From assembly GCA_030770425.1 (NCBI GenBank), contig JASJFT010000017.1:1-64000 (forward strand): a DNA stretch of 64,000 bases. The letters run 5' to 3'. Each line of letters opens with the position of its first letter. Position 1 is the stretch's first letter. Source of the DNA: Darksidea phi (lineage: Eukaryota; Ascomycota; Dothideomycetes; Pleosporales; Lentitheciaceae). Below are positions 13,409 through 23,900 of the stretch, piece by piece. Made by a program: the position numbers and the translations under genes. The notes under the pieces were generated by a model. It saw nothing but the letters and a program-made list of their open reading frames with translations, was not told where the DNA came from and searched no databases.

Positions 13409-15209
13409 CTACCCGTCCACCAAACAGCAACTGTCCACAGCTCCGAACCCTGCCGCCACGCCCCCCTCCTCGCTTTGGTCGCCCTTCGTGCGAAGCAGAT
13501 ATCCAGCCTCCCAGTTCTCCAAGATTTCGCCCCCGCCCTTCTTGCCAGGGCTGGTTCTCCACAGGCACGCTCCGTACACTCCCAGTTCCCCGATAACCCC
13601 GCCCCTCTGTAGCTCCCCATTTCGAAGAATTGCATTTTTCAAGCGCGGCGCTTCGATCATCTCCATCAAAATGTAGGCCGGCCAATGCGTCTTGGGAAAC
13701 TTTTCGAGGAAACGAGGTATCGCCTTGCGGTAGATGTTGTTGCCTCCACCCTCGCGCTGTGGCTTGAGTACATATCGCACAGCAGATTTAGGGTCTTGTG
13801 CAAGCTTGACTGCCTCCTTTCCAGCCTCGCTGTCATCCAAAGGATAGATGGGAGCGAATGTCGCTAGTACCTTCGAAGCTGCCTTGTCGTCGGACAAGAA
13901 TCGCTTCAGGTGCGTAGAATGTGGCGTTGCGAGCACCTGTTGGACTTTTTTGCATCCCGCTAGTTGCGTCAACAGACTTGGGCACTTGATAGCTCGGCTC
14001 TTCTCTAATTGGAACCTCGCGTCCCAGTCCTGCTCATTCGGATAGTCGTCAGGCGAGTAGCCCGCGCGGAAGTAGACCGTTGTGACTTCGTAGGACACCG
14101 AAGGTGAATTAGGAGGTACGTACACCAGTGTTCGATCGGAGTCCAGTTGAGTGTGTCTCAAAGTCTGCTGAAACGGTAGCCTAAATGAGCGCACACTACT
14201 CTCTTCGAGTAGCGCATATTCCAGATGCCTTTGGTCGAACACGTTCCGCTCTGGATCCTGCACTACGAATAGCACGCAAAGAGGACGGCCTGTTCGGGAT
14301 GGCCCATACGCTTTGTGTGCGGTGGCGAGTCCCTTGGCTAAAGAAGAAGCTGCTCTGCTTTGACGGAGAGTGTCTGCCTTGATGATAGACGAGGTAGAGG
14401 AAGGGTACGCATCTATCGTAAGAAGGTATCTATGCAAGGCAGACACTCGGGAAGACAGCCCTCCGAACGAAGACGCAATCGTATTGAATTCGACCTGCTT
14501 CAGTCCGGGTGAGGTGTCTGAGCTGGAAGGGTCGGTGTGAACCATGTAGTCTGAGCGGAACAATCCCAGTGAGAGATCCTATCTACAATTAACCTGCGCT
14601 CTCATTGAAGCTAGACGAGACCAACCTGAACATAGCCCTCCTTTTTGACTGCGAGATGGGTTTGCCAGAGCTTTGCCACAAAGTCATCAATGTCAACGAG
14701 CCTGGTGTCGGGTAAGCCAAGGTCGCAACAGCTCGAGCAATCAGTGCATCGTGATCCAAGAGCTTACGCCCAATGAATGGCTCGGAAAGGGCCTTGGAGG
14801 CGGCTCGATTGACGTTTGCATAACCAGGCCAATAATCCGCCCAAGCAATACAGCCAGCATCTTCGCTCATAGAAACCACCAAAAAAAATGTGGTAGGGAC
14901 CGCTTACTCTTCGACAATTCCCTTTAACCACTCCTCATCCCGCGCAATCGCGGAATAAAGCTCATTGTAAGCTGTCTGAATCGCAAGGCCCTCTTCAAAA
15001 CAGCCGCGAGGGAATAAACTCGGAAATAGCGTCACTGGTGCTGTCGCCGCAAGTACACCAGCGGGATCTTGGGAAGACGTAACGAATGAGGGCGGGGGGC
15101 GTACTGCGAGCCCGTGGGCGATGGACCAGTCTTTGAGGTTTGTCAGCAGATAATGTTCCTCGTCAGAAGATAGCCTCGGTGGGTAGTTCTCGCGAAGTGA
15201 GGACGACAT
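13409..15209 (-). CDS. GSH2: Glutathione synthetase
   Basis: Cytosolic ATP-dependent ligase joining gamma-glutamylcysteine and glycine, the last step of glutathione synthesis. Exons on the minus strand: 15209-14908, 14701-14626, 14578-13409; 515 aa, close to the usual size of the eukaryotic enzyme. Intron 1 is long for this genome (206 nt) and intron 2 is 47 nt with a non-standard GTTGGT donor. Both joins restore conserved text: VEE/LVDIDDFVAKLWQTH and KKEGYVQ/DLSLGLFRSDYMVH. Other family signatures are KQVEFNTIASSFGGLS, VYFRAGYSPDDYP, the ATP-grasp segment VLKPQREGGGNNIY and the C-terminal Gly/Ala loop GGVAAGFGAVDS. The start ATG (MSSSLRENYPPRLSS) is the only Met before the conserved N-terminus. 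It lies divergent from the SAM-domain gene at 15826. Confidence 0.94.
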
Positions 15210-15825
15210 GATCGTAAAAATCTGCTGAGCGTTGAGCGCTGATGGATGCGGTTTGCACGGATTCGTAATGTAAAAAGTATTGACCCCATCCGCGCGCTAA
15301 GCGATTTGCTTATCGACTTGCCGAGTCTCGGAAGAAGCAGTTTTCCCTCGAAAGAATTTCACGTACGATGGCTGGCCTAGCGCCAATTTCGCCCCTTGCG
15401 CTTCGAACGTTCAACCTTTACCAGTTGACGGACCTTTGACACGGCTAGTCGTGCCAGTCGCGTCTGCACGTGATCACCTGATAGGCGCACGAGGCACCTG
15501 CCTAAAACACTCAATTGACCCCACCACCACTCTCCTACGTCACGTCTGTCACGAAAACTGGTTTTATGCTTGCACCCTCTGCACCCGAGTCTGACGTCCT
15601 CTTTTCAACAGTCGCGGAACAGTCCCTTACCTCAGCGTGAGCTCATCGCTTCGAAACTCGCGCGGCCAACTTCAATCTATTTAACTCTCCATCAAAAGGT
15701 TATCTGTTTGTAGTCGTAGATTTCGCTCCCATTTTCTCTCACTACGTCTTTAGACATTCTTCGAGCGGAAGGGTGTCAATACCTATTCTCTCAGACTAAC
15801 GACTATCCCGAAAATCAGAGCGAAG
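15210..15825. promoter_or_regulatory. Divergent promoter region of GSH2 and the SAM-domain gene
   Basis: 616 bp between two outward-facing start codons, without a supported gene. Pyrimidine-rich stretches before 15826 fit a fungal leader. No specific factor site is claimed. Confidence 0.5.
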
Positions 15826-17616
15826 ATGGTTGCGGACGATCCCTGGTTATGGACCTGGGAGGACCTGGCTAGCCAGGTCTGCCAGTCAGCGCAGCCCTTC
15901 CACCCTATAGGCCACCAACCACTACACGACCTAGACCTTCAGGTGTTGGCGCAAGACTTCTGGATGAAGCGAACTACCGGCCGAGAATTCATGACAAATG
16001 TCGACGTGGAAGTTTTGCGCACGGCATTCCAAATCAACGACGTGAGCAAACAAAGCGCCTTGCTTGCCATTATTGCATCGCTGAGGTCACGGTCGCACTT
16101 ATACAAACAGCATGCCGCGATCGCAGGCGTCCAAGCGATGGACCTTAATAATAACAGCAACTCTACACCGTTTGAGTCTGAGCCAAGCTCTAATGAAACA
16201 GTCCTAATAGATGACAATGGTCGGAAACGGCGCAAGGTATCCACCTTCATGACCAGGCCCCTACCAACCGAGGCCGGCAAGGAGCGAGGTCGTTCTATAA
16301 GGCCTACAGGCGCTCAAGAGACAGCTGGAAATGACTGGAGCCATCTTTTGCGATGGCAGCAAGACGGAGACGATGATTACATAGTATTGGATGACGAAGA
16401 GGAGGATATATATGACGAGGACGTAGTTGAGGTCATCGAGGACGAAGAGACCGATGATGTTCAGACAGCGCAGACTGGGGCCGGCAAAATCCGTGAGGAA
16501 GAAGTTGTAAACATCATTAATGAGCGCATCAATTTCTTCACCACACAGTGGCGACCGGGCAAAGGCTGGGATCAAACTAAGCAGCCTGCTGACCCTGTAA
16601 GACTTTGGGAAGAAGCCGAGGCTGCTGGGCATAGGCAACGACTTATCAATCAACACAAGGTCAATGTAGACTATTATGGACAACGGTTAGACCGTTTAGG
16701 CGATGAGATCCTGAAGTCTTCGTGGAACACAGTCGAAGAAGTACGGCGCGTCTGCGGGAACTTGGAGACTACAGTTGACCTATTAGAGGAAGCAGAGTGG
16801 CTTCTGGGCATCTATAAACTTGATCCGATCAACGAGAATACCGACTACGAAACGGATGCTCAGGGTTCTATCGTTGGAGACGACCTTGTTGGGTTGCAGC
16901 ACAGTCGTCGAATCAAGATTATTGCCTTGGGATCAGGCTCAGAGGCTTCACCTTCTCAGCAAGGAGATCCCGATGAGAACCTTCCTAATGCTGAAGAAAC
17001 GAAGGGGAGAACACCGAATAGGGGTGGTTCTACCTTAGGTGCTTGTATCCACACACCGGAGTCTATGGCGGCAGTCTCGGTCGAGTCGGATCAGAGCCCT
17101 GGCGTTGTCAGACACGGTCGTCAGCCCGAGCTGGCTTCGATCCACGCCGTCTCACAGTGGGACATGAATGAGCTGGTCGCGAGTAGGGACCGCAAACGAA
17201 TCATCATGAAGGTCGTCTATGAAATGAATGCCGACAACAGAGAGCTCATACGAACTCGAATAAACTCTGTTAGGAAGAGGGATCTGCTAAAGGAGATTCC
17301 AGTATGTGTGAACATGTTGTGGAGAAAGGAGACGAAAATGCAAGGTGTCCTCCAAAGAGATACCTACAAGATCGTCATATTCACAAGATTATTTCTCTGT
17401 TGGTGGCTAGCAGACAACTACTTTGACAACAAGGAGCCGACAGATTGGCATTTGGACGAGCTTGCGGGTAGTCTAAGGGCAGGTTGCCAAGATCTGGAGA
17501 TCTTCTACGACTGGGTTCTTTACATCTTCGCAAATACATTCAGGGAGGAGGCGTTGACGATGCCGTGTGCTCCATCCCAAGCCGAGATCATTGTGATCTC
17601 CGATGACGAGGATTGA
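15826..17616 (+). CDS. SAM-like-domain acidic protein with SUMO-interaction-like motifs
   Basis: Single-exon gene, 596 aa, not assigned to a named gene. Residues ~6-88 resemble a sterile alpha motif: WLWTWEDLASQVC, then TTGREFMTNVDVEVLRTAF, ending in a helix AIIASLRSRS. A basic NLS-like GRKRRKVS lies near residue 132. Residues 182-215 are strongly acidic and hold IVLDDEEED (186-194) and VVEVIEDEE, both hydrophobic-then-acidic as in SUMO-interacting motifs. The extreme C-terminus repeats the pattern (EIIVISDDED). A helical region ~230-330 contains RINFFTTQWRPGKGWDQ. A second conserved-looking region spans ~445-580 (WDMNELVASRDRKRIIMKVV, LFLCWWLADNYF). Some fungal SNF2-type helicases carry similar N-termini, but no helicase motif is present. 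A nuclear, SUMO-linked role is inference. Confidence 0.8.
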   Translation: MVADDPWLWTWEDLASQVCQSAQPFHPIGHQPLHDLDLQVLAQDFWMKRTTGREFMTNVDVEVLRTAFQINDVSKQSALLAIIASLRSRSHLYKQHAAIAGVQAMDLNNNSNSTPFESEPSSNETVLIDDNGRKRRKVSTFMTRPLPTEAGKERGRSIRPTGAQETAGNDWSHLLRWQQDGDDDYIVLDDEEEDIYDEDVVEVIEDEETDDVQTAQTGAGKIREEEVVNIINERINFFTTQWRPGKGWDQTKQPADPVRLWEEAEAAGHRQRLINQHKVNVDYYGQRLDRLGDEILKSSWNTVEEVRRVCGNLETTVDLLEEAEWLLGIYKLDPINENTDYETDAQGSIVGDDLVGLQHSRRIKIIALGSGSEASPSQQGDPDENLPNAEETKGRTPNRGGSTLGACIHTPESMAAVSVESDQSPGVVRHGRQPELASIHAVSQWDMNELVASRDRKRIIMKVVYEMNADNRELIRTRINSVRKRDLLKEIPVCVNMLWRKETKMQGVLQRDTYKIVIFTRLFLCWWLADNYFDNKEPTDWHLDELAGSLRAGCQDLEIFYDWVLYIFANTFREEALTMPCAPSQAEIIVISDDED

Positions 17617-18337
17617 CCAACCTCGCATACGTTGCAACCTACGCGAGTGCCAGATTCGGCGAGTTTAGAACGATTCCAGAGAGTGCAGATGTGCTAAGCG
17701 ATGGCAACGGCGTCTTCCAGATGTCGAGGGGGATTACTAGTGATACCCAATCATGCCGAAAATGCCGACCATGCGGCATGCCATGCTTCGTGGTGATGAG
17801 TCCAGCTTCTAGGTTGTAGCGGAAGTACTTTAGTTCACTCCGTGGAGCAGAGCCACAGAGCCAGTGTAATTGGTACACTAAATAGATTGGATTTGTCCCA
17901 CGTAGCGTTATACGGCGAGGGATGCCCGCGACTTGAGAACGACTGTGCGTCATCAACCGACTTGGTTAGCTGAATTCCGCTCTATAGCGGCGTTGCACAA
18001 CTTTGGTTCTGAAAATCTGGCCGGCGGAGTCGTGACAGCAACGTGGATGAGGCTTCGGCGCCCCGCCGGCACACTAGATCGACGTAAAGCTCTCGACCGC
18101 CTAGATGACTCGTTACATTGCTTCTTGTCATTAAGCCGGACCTGGCTCCGTGGTGAATTGAGATGACCAATCATAGTGTGCCCATTTGAGCCGATTGCCG
18201 GCGCCTCAGCATTAGCCTTTTCCGCCCATGGATGAATTCTGACCATCGGCCACTCCAAAACCTCTCTTTCCCGCCCTACTCACGCTGCGCAACATCATTG
18301 CCTGGTTCCGCGAGCTTCGAGTAACTCCTGTCTTGCC
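17617..18337. other. Intergenic; HEM1 promoter
   Basis: About 720 bp between a convergent-free 3' end and the HEM1 start. Small open frames on both strands have no motif. Confidence 0.5.
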
Positions 18338-20270
18338 ATGGAGGCCCTTCTCCGCCAGTCGAGGTCCATGTGCCCGTTCCTCTCGAAAACGTCCCCAGCC
18401 ACGCTCCGCTCGCTTTCGACTACCGCCGCTGGTCACGATGTCTCGCCGGGGGCTGGCAGCATGTCGAACCTTCAGGTGCTTGCTCGCCGCTGTCCCGTCA
18501 TGGGCAAAGCCCTCGTCGTGCAAAGTGCGCGCACCGGGAACAGTGCGCTCGCGGGCGCTTTTGGTGGCGTACGAGCCTACCACACCCGCATCAACCGTGC
18601 TAAGCTGCACACCTCGACCCCGAAAGAAGCTCAGGCCGTTGGCATCGAGAATTTGGAGAATTTGAGCTCTGAGCAAGGTACAGCTTTTGCCCCTGCTACA
18701 TGTTTCGCGCGCGCTAGGGAAAGCGTCATTGACTTGGCTTTGAGTAGTTCCTTTCCCGCATGCTCACCAGAACCCGGCAGCTGCCGCGAACACCCATGCC
18801 GGGACTCCGTCTGCTCCCAAGGCCGCGACGTTCGATTACGAAGGGTTTTACCACAATGAATTGGACAAGAAGCACAAGGACAAATCGTACCGCTACTTCA
18901 ACAATATCAACCGCCTCGCCAAGGAGTTCCCCCGCGCTCACATGGCCTCCAAGGAAGACAAGGTGACTGTTTGGTGCTCCAACGACTACCTCGGTATGGG
19001 ACGCAATCCGCATGTGTTGAAGACCATGCACGAGACCCTGGACAATTACGGTGCGGGTGCTGGCGGCACTAGGAATATTTCGGGCCACAATCAGCATGCA
19101 GTTGCGCTGGAAGCCACCATTGCGAAGCTCCATGCCCAAGAAGCAGCGCTCGTCTTCTCGTCCTGCTATGTTGCTAATGATGCTACTCTTGCTACTCTTG
19201 GGAGTAAGCTGCCCAACTGTGTCATTCTCTCCGACAGTCTAAACCACGCATCAATGATTCAGGGTATTCGCCATTCAGGCGCGAAGAAAATGGTATTCAA
19301 GCACAACGACGTCGCCGATCTCGAAGAGAAACTGGCATCAATTCCTCCGGGTTATCCCAAGATCATTGCATTCGAAAGTGTGTACAGCATGTGCGGCTCA
19401 ATTGGTCCGATTGAAGAAATTTGTGATCTTGCGGATAAGTACGGTGCGTTGACCTTTTTGGATGAAGTTCATGCCGTCGGCATGTACGGACCACATGGTG
19501 CTGGTGTTGCTGAGCACCTTGACTACGAAGCGCATTTGGCAGGTCGACCGAAAGGAACCATCATGGAAAGAGTAGATATCATTACTGGCACTCTTGGTAA
19601 GGCTTACGGCTGCGTTGGCGGCTACATCGCAGGCTCCACTAAGCTTGTTGACACAATTCGCTCTCTGGCGCCTGGGTTCATCTTCACCACCTCTCTCCCA
19701 CCAGCGACCATGGCGGGCGCGAAGACCGCCATTGAATATCAAACGAAGTACCAAGGCGATAGACGTCTCCAGCAGCTACACACTCGCGCTGTCAAAGACG
19801 CATTGAACGCAAGGGACATCCCTGTTATTCCTAATCCGAGCCATATTGTACCCGTCCTGGTTGGCAATGCTGAAGTAGCAAAGAAAGCCAGTGATCTGCT
19901 CCTCGAAGATTGGGGCATCTACGTGCAGGCTATCAACTATCCCACCGTCCCTGTAGGCCAGGAACGCCTCCGCATCACGCCCACGCCCGGCCATGTCCGT
20001 GAATACCGCGACCATCTCATTGAAGCTTTCGATAGCGTGTGGGACCAGTTGGGCATCAAACGTACTAGCGAGTGGGCTGCCGAAGGAGGTTTCATTGGTG
20101 TTGGTGAGGCTGGGAGAGAGGAGGAGGCACCGCTTTGGACTGACGAGCAATTGGAAGTCGATACGGTGTTGAAAGAGATGAAGGCTGGCGGTGATGCTGT
20201 CAACATTCTGGAGGCTATCCTTGAGAAAGAGCACCGTGCTACGGTGCAAGCTGTCAGCGCTGCTGCTTAG
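18338..20270 (+). CDS. HEM1: 5-aminolevulinate synthase, mitochondrial
   Basis: PLP enzyme condensing glycine with succinyl-CoA to 5-aminolevulinate, the first step of haem synthesis, in the mitochondrial matrix. Exons: 18338-18677 and 18781-20270; 609 aa. The intron (103 nt) is taken with acceptor GGCAG at 18780, because the nearer CACCAG acceptor would break the frame. The N-terminal ~110 residues are a basic, Ser/Ala-rich presequence. It holds two Cys-Pro haem-regulatory motifs, SMCPFL and RRCPVM, near residues 12 and 51. The catalytic core starts at [20 protein letters not shown] and shows [31 protein letters not shown] and the Schiff-base lysine in [15 protein letters not shown]. The CP motifs suggest haem feedback on import or stability, as known for other eukaryotic ALA synthases. 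Confidence 0.95.
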
Positions 20271-20907
20271 GACATCTCGTTCTATTGCTATAGTGAAAGG
20301 CCCGTTCGCTCCTTCATTCTTTGGGGCCTGCGTCGAGAATAGCTCAATCCAACGTTGCCTATGCGTGGGCGAGTGCAATTGCAAACACTGAATCTTTTGA
20401 AAGCGTGAAGCGTAATGCATAGCGTGATGTATAAACATGCCGTAAAATGACTTGAGCCATTACTGAACGCCGCCTTCCAGGTTGATAGCTGTACAATCGT
20501 TCGGATGATGGCAATGAAACTATTAACAAACTTCAAGGCACTGAATCCGGGTGAGACATATCGAGTGAAGCGGAAGCTACATGTGAACCAGGTTATTCGG
20601 GAGCCTAGCAGGCTCCTTCCCCGTGCGCAACGCCAAGCCGTACCACGCTAGCATCATTATGGTTGAGCCTCACATTCGTCAAACGGCCTCCCATTCTGCA
20701 CCCACGCGACCGCGCCCATCGCAACTAGCTGACAACTTTTGTCTCCGTTGCCGACGCATTTCGCCTGCGGTCTTCCCATTCTTTACGCCGCAGTACACCA
20801 GTTCAAAAACCATCATAACAACGTTCCAACCCGGCGCGCTGTGCATGCTCCCCGCAGCTTCAGCGAGCCTCGCCCTGACCTAGCCTCTTCTCCACAAGAG
20901 CGCCGTC
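20271..20907. other. Intergenic; THO2 promoter
   Basis: Between HEM1 and THO2, which lie in tandem. The last ~150 bp before 20908 are pyrimidine-rich. Nothing else is seen. Confidence 0.5.
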
Positions 20908-23900
20908 ATGGCTCCTAGGGACAAGCGGAAGCGTGGTGACGCCCGCAGCTACTCTTACGATGAGGAACATCCGAACCGACAGTCGCCGCACCGCCCACAA
21001 AATCTCGCTCTCGCGAACGCCCAGCAGCAGACGAACAGCCCTCGCGGTGGCAGACGTGGAAGCCGAAATGGCGGGCGCGGTGGTCATAATGGTCCTCACA
21101 GCCCGAGTGTCGCTCATGCCTCGCCCACGGCTATGGCGCCGCCCGCCAACGCATACCAGGCCAGCAGACCTGCGCAATCGACGCCGTCCACCCCAGCACC
21201 CCACAAAGACCAGATTCCTGTTAAGCCAGATCCTACTCCCGAAGTTCCTGAGATCAATGAGTACCTCACGCCTGAACGCGTCGCCAATTGGAATGCTGAC
21301 CATCGCAATACCGTCATCCAGACTGCCATCGCCCTGCAGCGCGACGGCGATATGGAGACACTGGCTGGGGTGTTTTACGAGATGAACGAGGCATGTATCA
21401 AGCAGTACATGAAGCCTGCGGACCTTGGCTCATTGGCACGCGACATTCTCTCGGCACCCTGCGGCGACGACATCATCAACCCTACCTCTCTGTTCTTGGA
21501 CTCCTTGTCAACAGCGGCGGACGAAGACCCACCGTACCCTCAAATAAGGCAGATGCTGATGGCCAGCGAGATCGATCCTTACAAGATGCGATGCGAGCTC
21601 GAGGCCGACATGCTCATTGGACTGGAGCTCGTCCGGCCAACGTTCCCCAAAGTTGGCGTGCGGAAAGCCACCAATGCCCTATACCGACAGACCAACTACA
21701 ACTTGCTACGGGAAGAGAGCGAGGGTTTCTCCAAACTCATGACGGAGTACTTCACCACCGTGAACACTGAGGACCCAACCCAAGAAGCCGTCAGCGCCGC
21801 GTATCTGCGAGTGAATGCTTTTATTGGCGCGTTTGATCTCGACGTCGGCAGGGTCCTTGATCTTACACTGGATGTGTTTGCGAATCTTCTCGTCAAGCAC
21901 GGCAAGTTTTTTGTTAAGTACCTGCGCGCAAGCTCATGGTGGCCGGAGCTGCAAGGGACCGAGGGTCTCGAGTGGGAGGAGCCCGACATTCAGACACTAC
22001 CAAACTGGGCTCTACCAAACGCGCCATCGTTCAGATACTCTGACCAAGAGAAGGAAGATCAGCTCCAACTCCGGGAGCGCCGTGACGTGAAGTTTTGGAA
22101 GCGAGTGGCCGCCTTGGGCGACAGGGAGGGCATTAAAGCCTTCTTTGAGCTCGGAGCTCGTCGTGTCACGCGCAGTCATCAAGAAACAGAGAGGCCAGAC
22201 GTAGAAGATGCCTCCAAGTCGTCTCGCAAGACGGCCACACAAAAGTGGGCAGAAGAGTGGATCGCCAAAACCGGAACCCTCCCGCCGCCGGGCAACGACA
22301 TCGCAGCCCAGCTTCTTGGATTCAAGCTTCGATTTTATGCCTCGGATGCTCGCGACGCCAGCGATGTTCTACCAGACAATCTAATCTATCTCGCGGCTCT
22401 CTTGATTAAGATTGGCTTCATTTCTATCACGGATCTTTACCCACATCTCTACCCTGCCGACGCCGACATGGCAGCACACCGTGAGAAACTGACCAACGAG
22501 AAAAAAGAGAAGGAAGCGAATCGCAAAGGAAAGTCTTCGAATGCCCTAGCTACCGCAGGCGCACTTTCTGACGATACTCTGCCGGCCCCTGCAGTAACAC
22601 GATTGCGAGAAGCCGAAAGCAAGGCATCATCGAAACCAGAATCGGAGCGAAGTACACCGGCAAAGTCGGACGAAGAATCGAAGAAGAACAAGTTGCCAGA
22701 GCCTGCGGACCAGAAGGTCGCGCTTCTTCGAAGTCTGCTCTGCATCGGCGCCATCCCAGAAGCCTTATTCATCCTGGGTCGCTTTCCTTGGCTTCTAGAC
22801 GTTTACCCCGATCTTCACGCCTACATATTCCGTCTGGCCCACCATTCTCTCCACAAGGTCTACGAGTCGTCGCGACCTGTCCCATTGGACAAAATCCCTT
22901 CCGCCCCCAAAGGAGCGCATGCACTACCGAAACCTTGCGACTATGTACCTCGCCGAACGCTTCGATGGGCAAAGCTCGATCAAAAAGACGCGGGCGACGG
23001 CATTGATTATCGGTTCTACTGGGAAGACTGGATGGACAATGTACCCGTTTGTCAGAGCGTCGATGATGTCTTCCTTCTGTGCTCCTCGCTGTTAAGCTTG
23101 GTGGGCCCTGAATGCGGAAGAGATATCCTGCTAATGACGAAGCTGGCGCGAATCGGAAAGAAGAGCGTCATAGACGATGCCTCTGAAAAGAACATAAAGC
23201 GATGGTCGGACCTTTCGACTACCTTCCTAGCTCCAGCGCTCACCTTCACCGGTCAGAACCCGGGCGTTGTGAACGAAATGTGGGAGTTGTTCAAGCGCTT
23301 CGATACCGCCACACGGTACAATATGTATTCGCACTGGTTCAGCCTGTCTAAGCCTGCGGTAATGCGGGCTGCATTCAAGGATGTACAGGACGATACTAGA
23401 ACCTTGCTAGGAAAGGTCGCCGCTACCAACACCCGACCCATGGGTAGAGCAATGGCTAAGTTGGCTTATGCATGCCCAGGCACTGTGTTCCAGCAAACTC
23501 TCAGACAGGGACAGGGTTATATTAACATGATCGATGCCCTTGTCGAGTGTAGTCGTTATCTCACCAATCTCGGCTACGACTGCTTAACATGGACGCTCGT
23601 CAACACACTTGTCACGAACGACAAGCCGACCTTACAAGGCGATGGTATGCTTGTCAAAGGGTGGCTAAAAAATACTGCCATTTTCATCGGCAAAGTCTAC
23701 CGTCGATACAGCCTCATGGACCCAACACCTGTTCTACAATTCGTCCAGCATCAGCTCGTCCGCCCAGAAGGAGAAATGTACATGTTGACTGTACTAGAAC
23801 AACTGATCACTACGATGGGTGGTATCGGATTAAGTGGAGCTCTTACTGAAGCACGCGTTCTTGCTTTATCTGCTGGGCACGGCTTGCGCACATACACATT

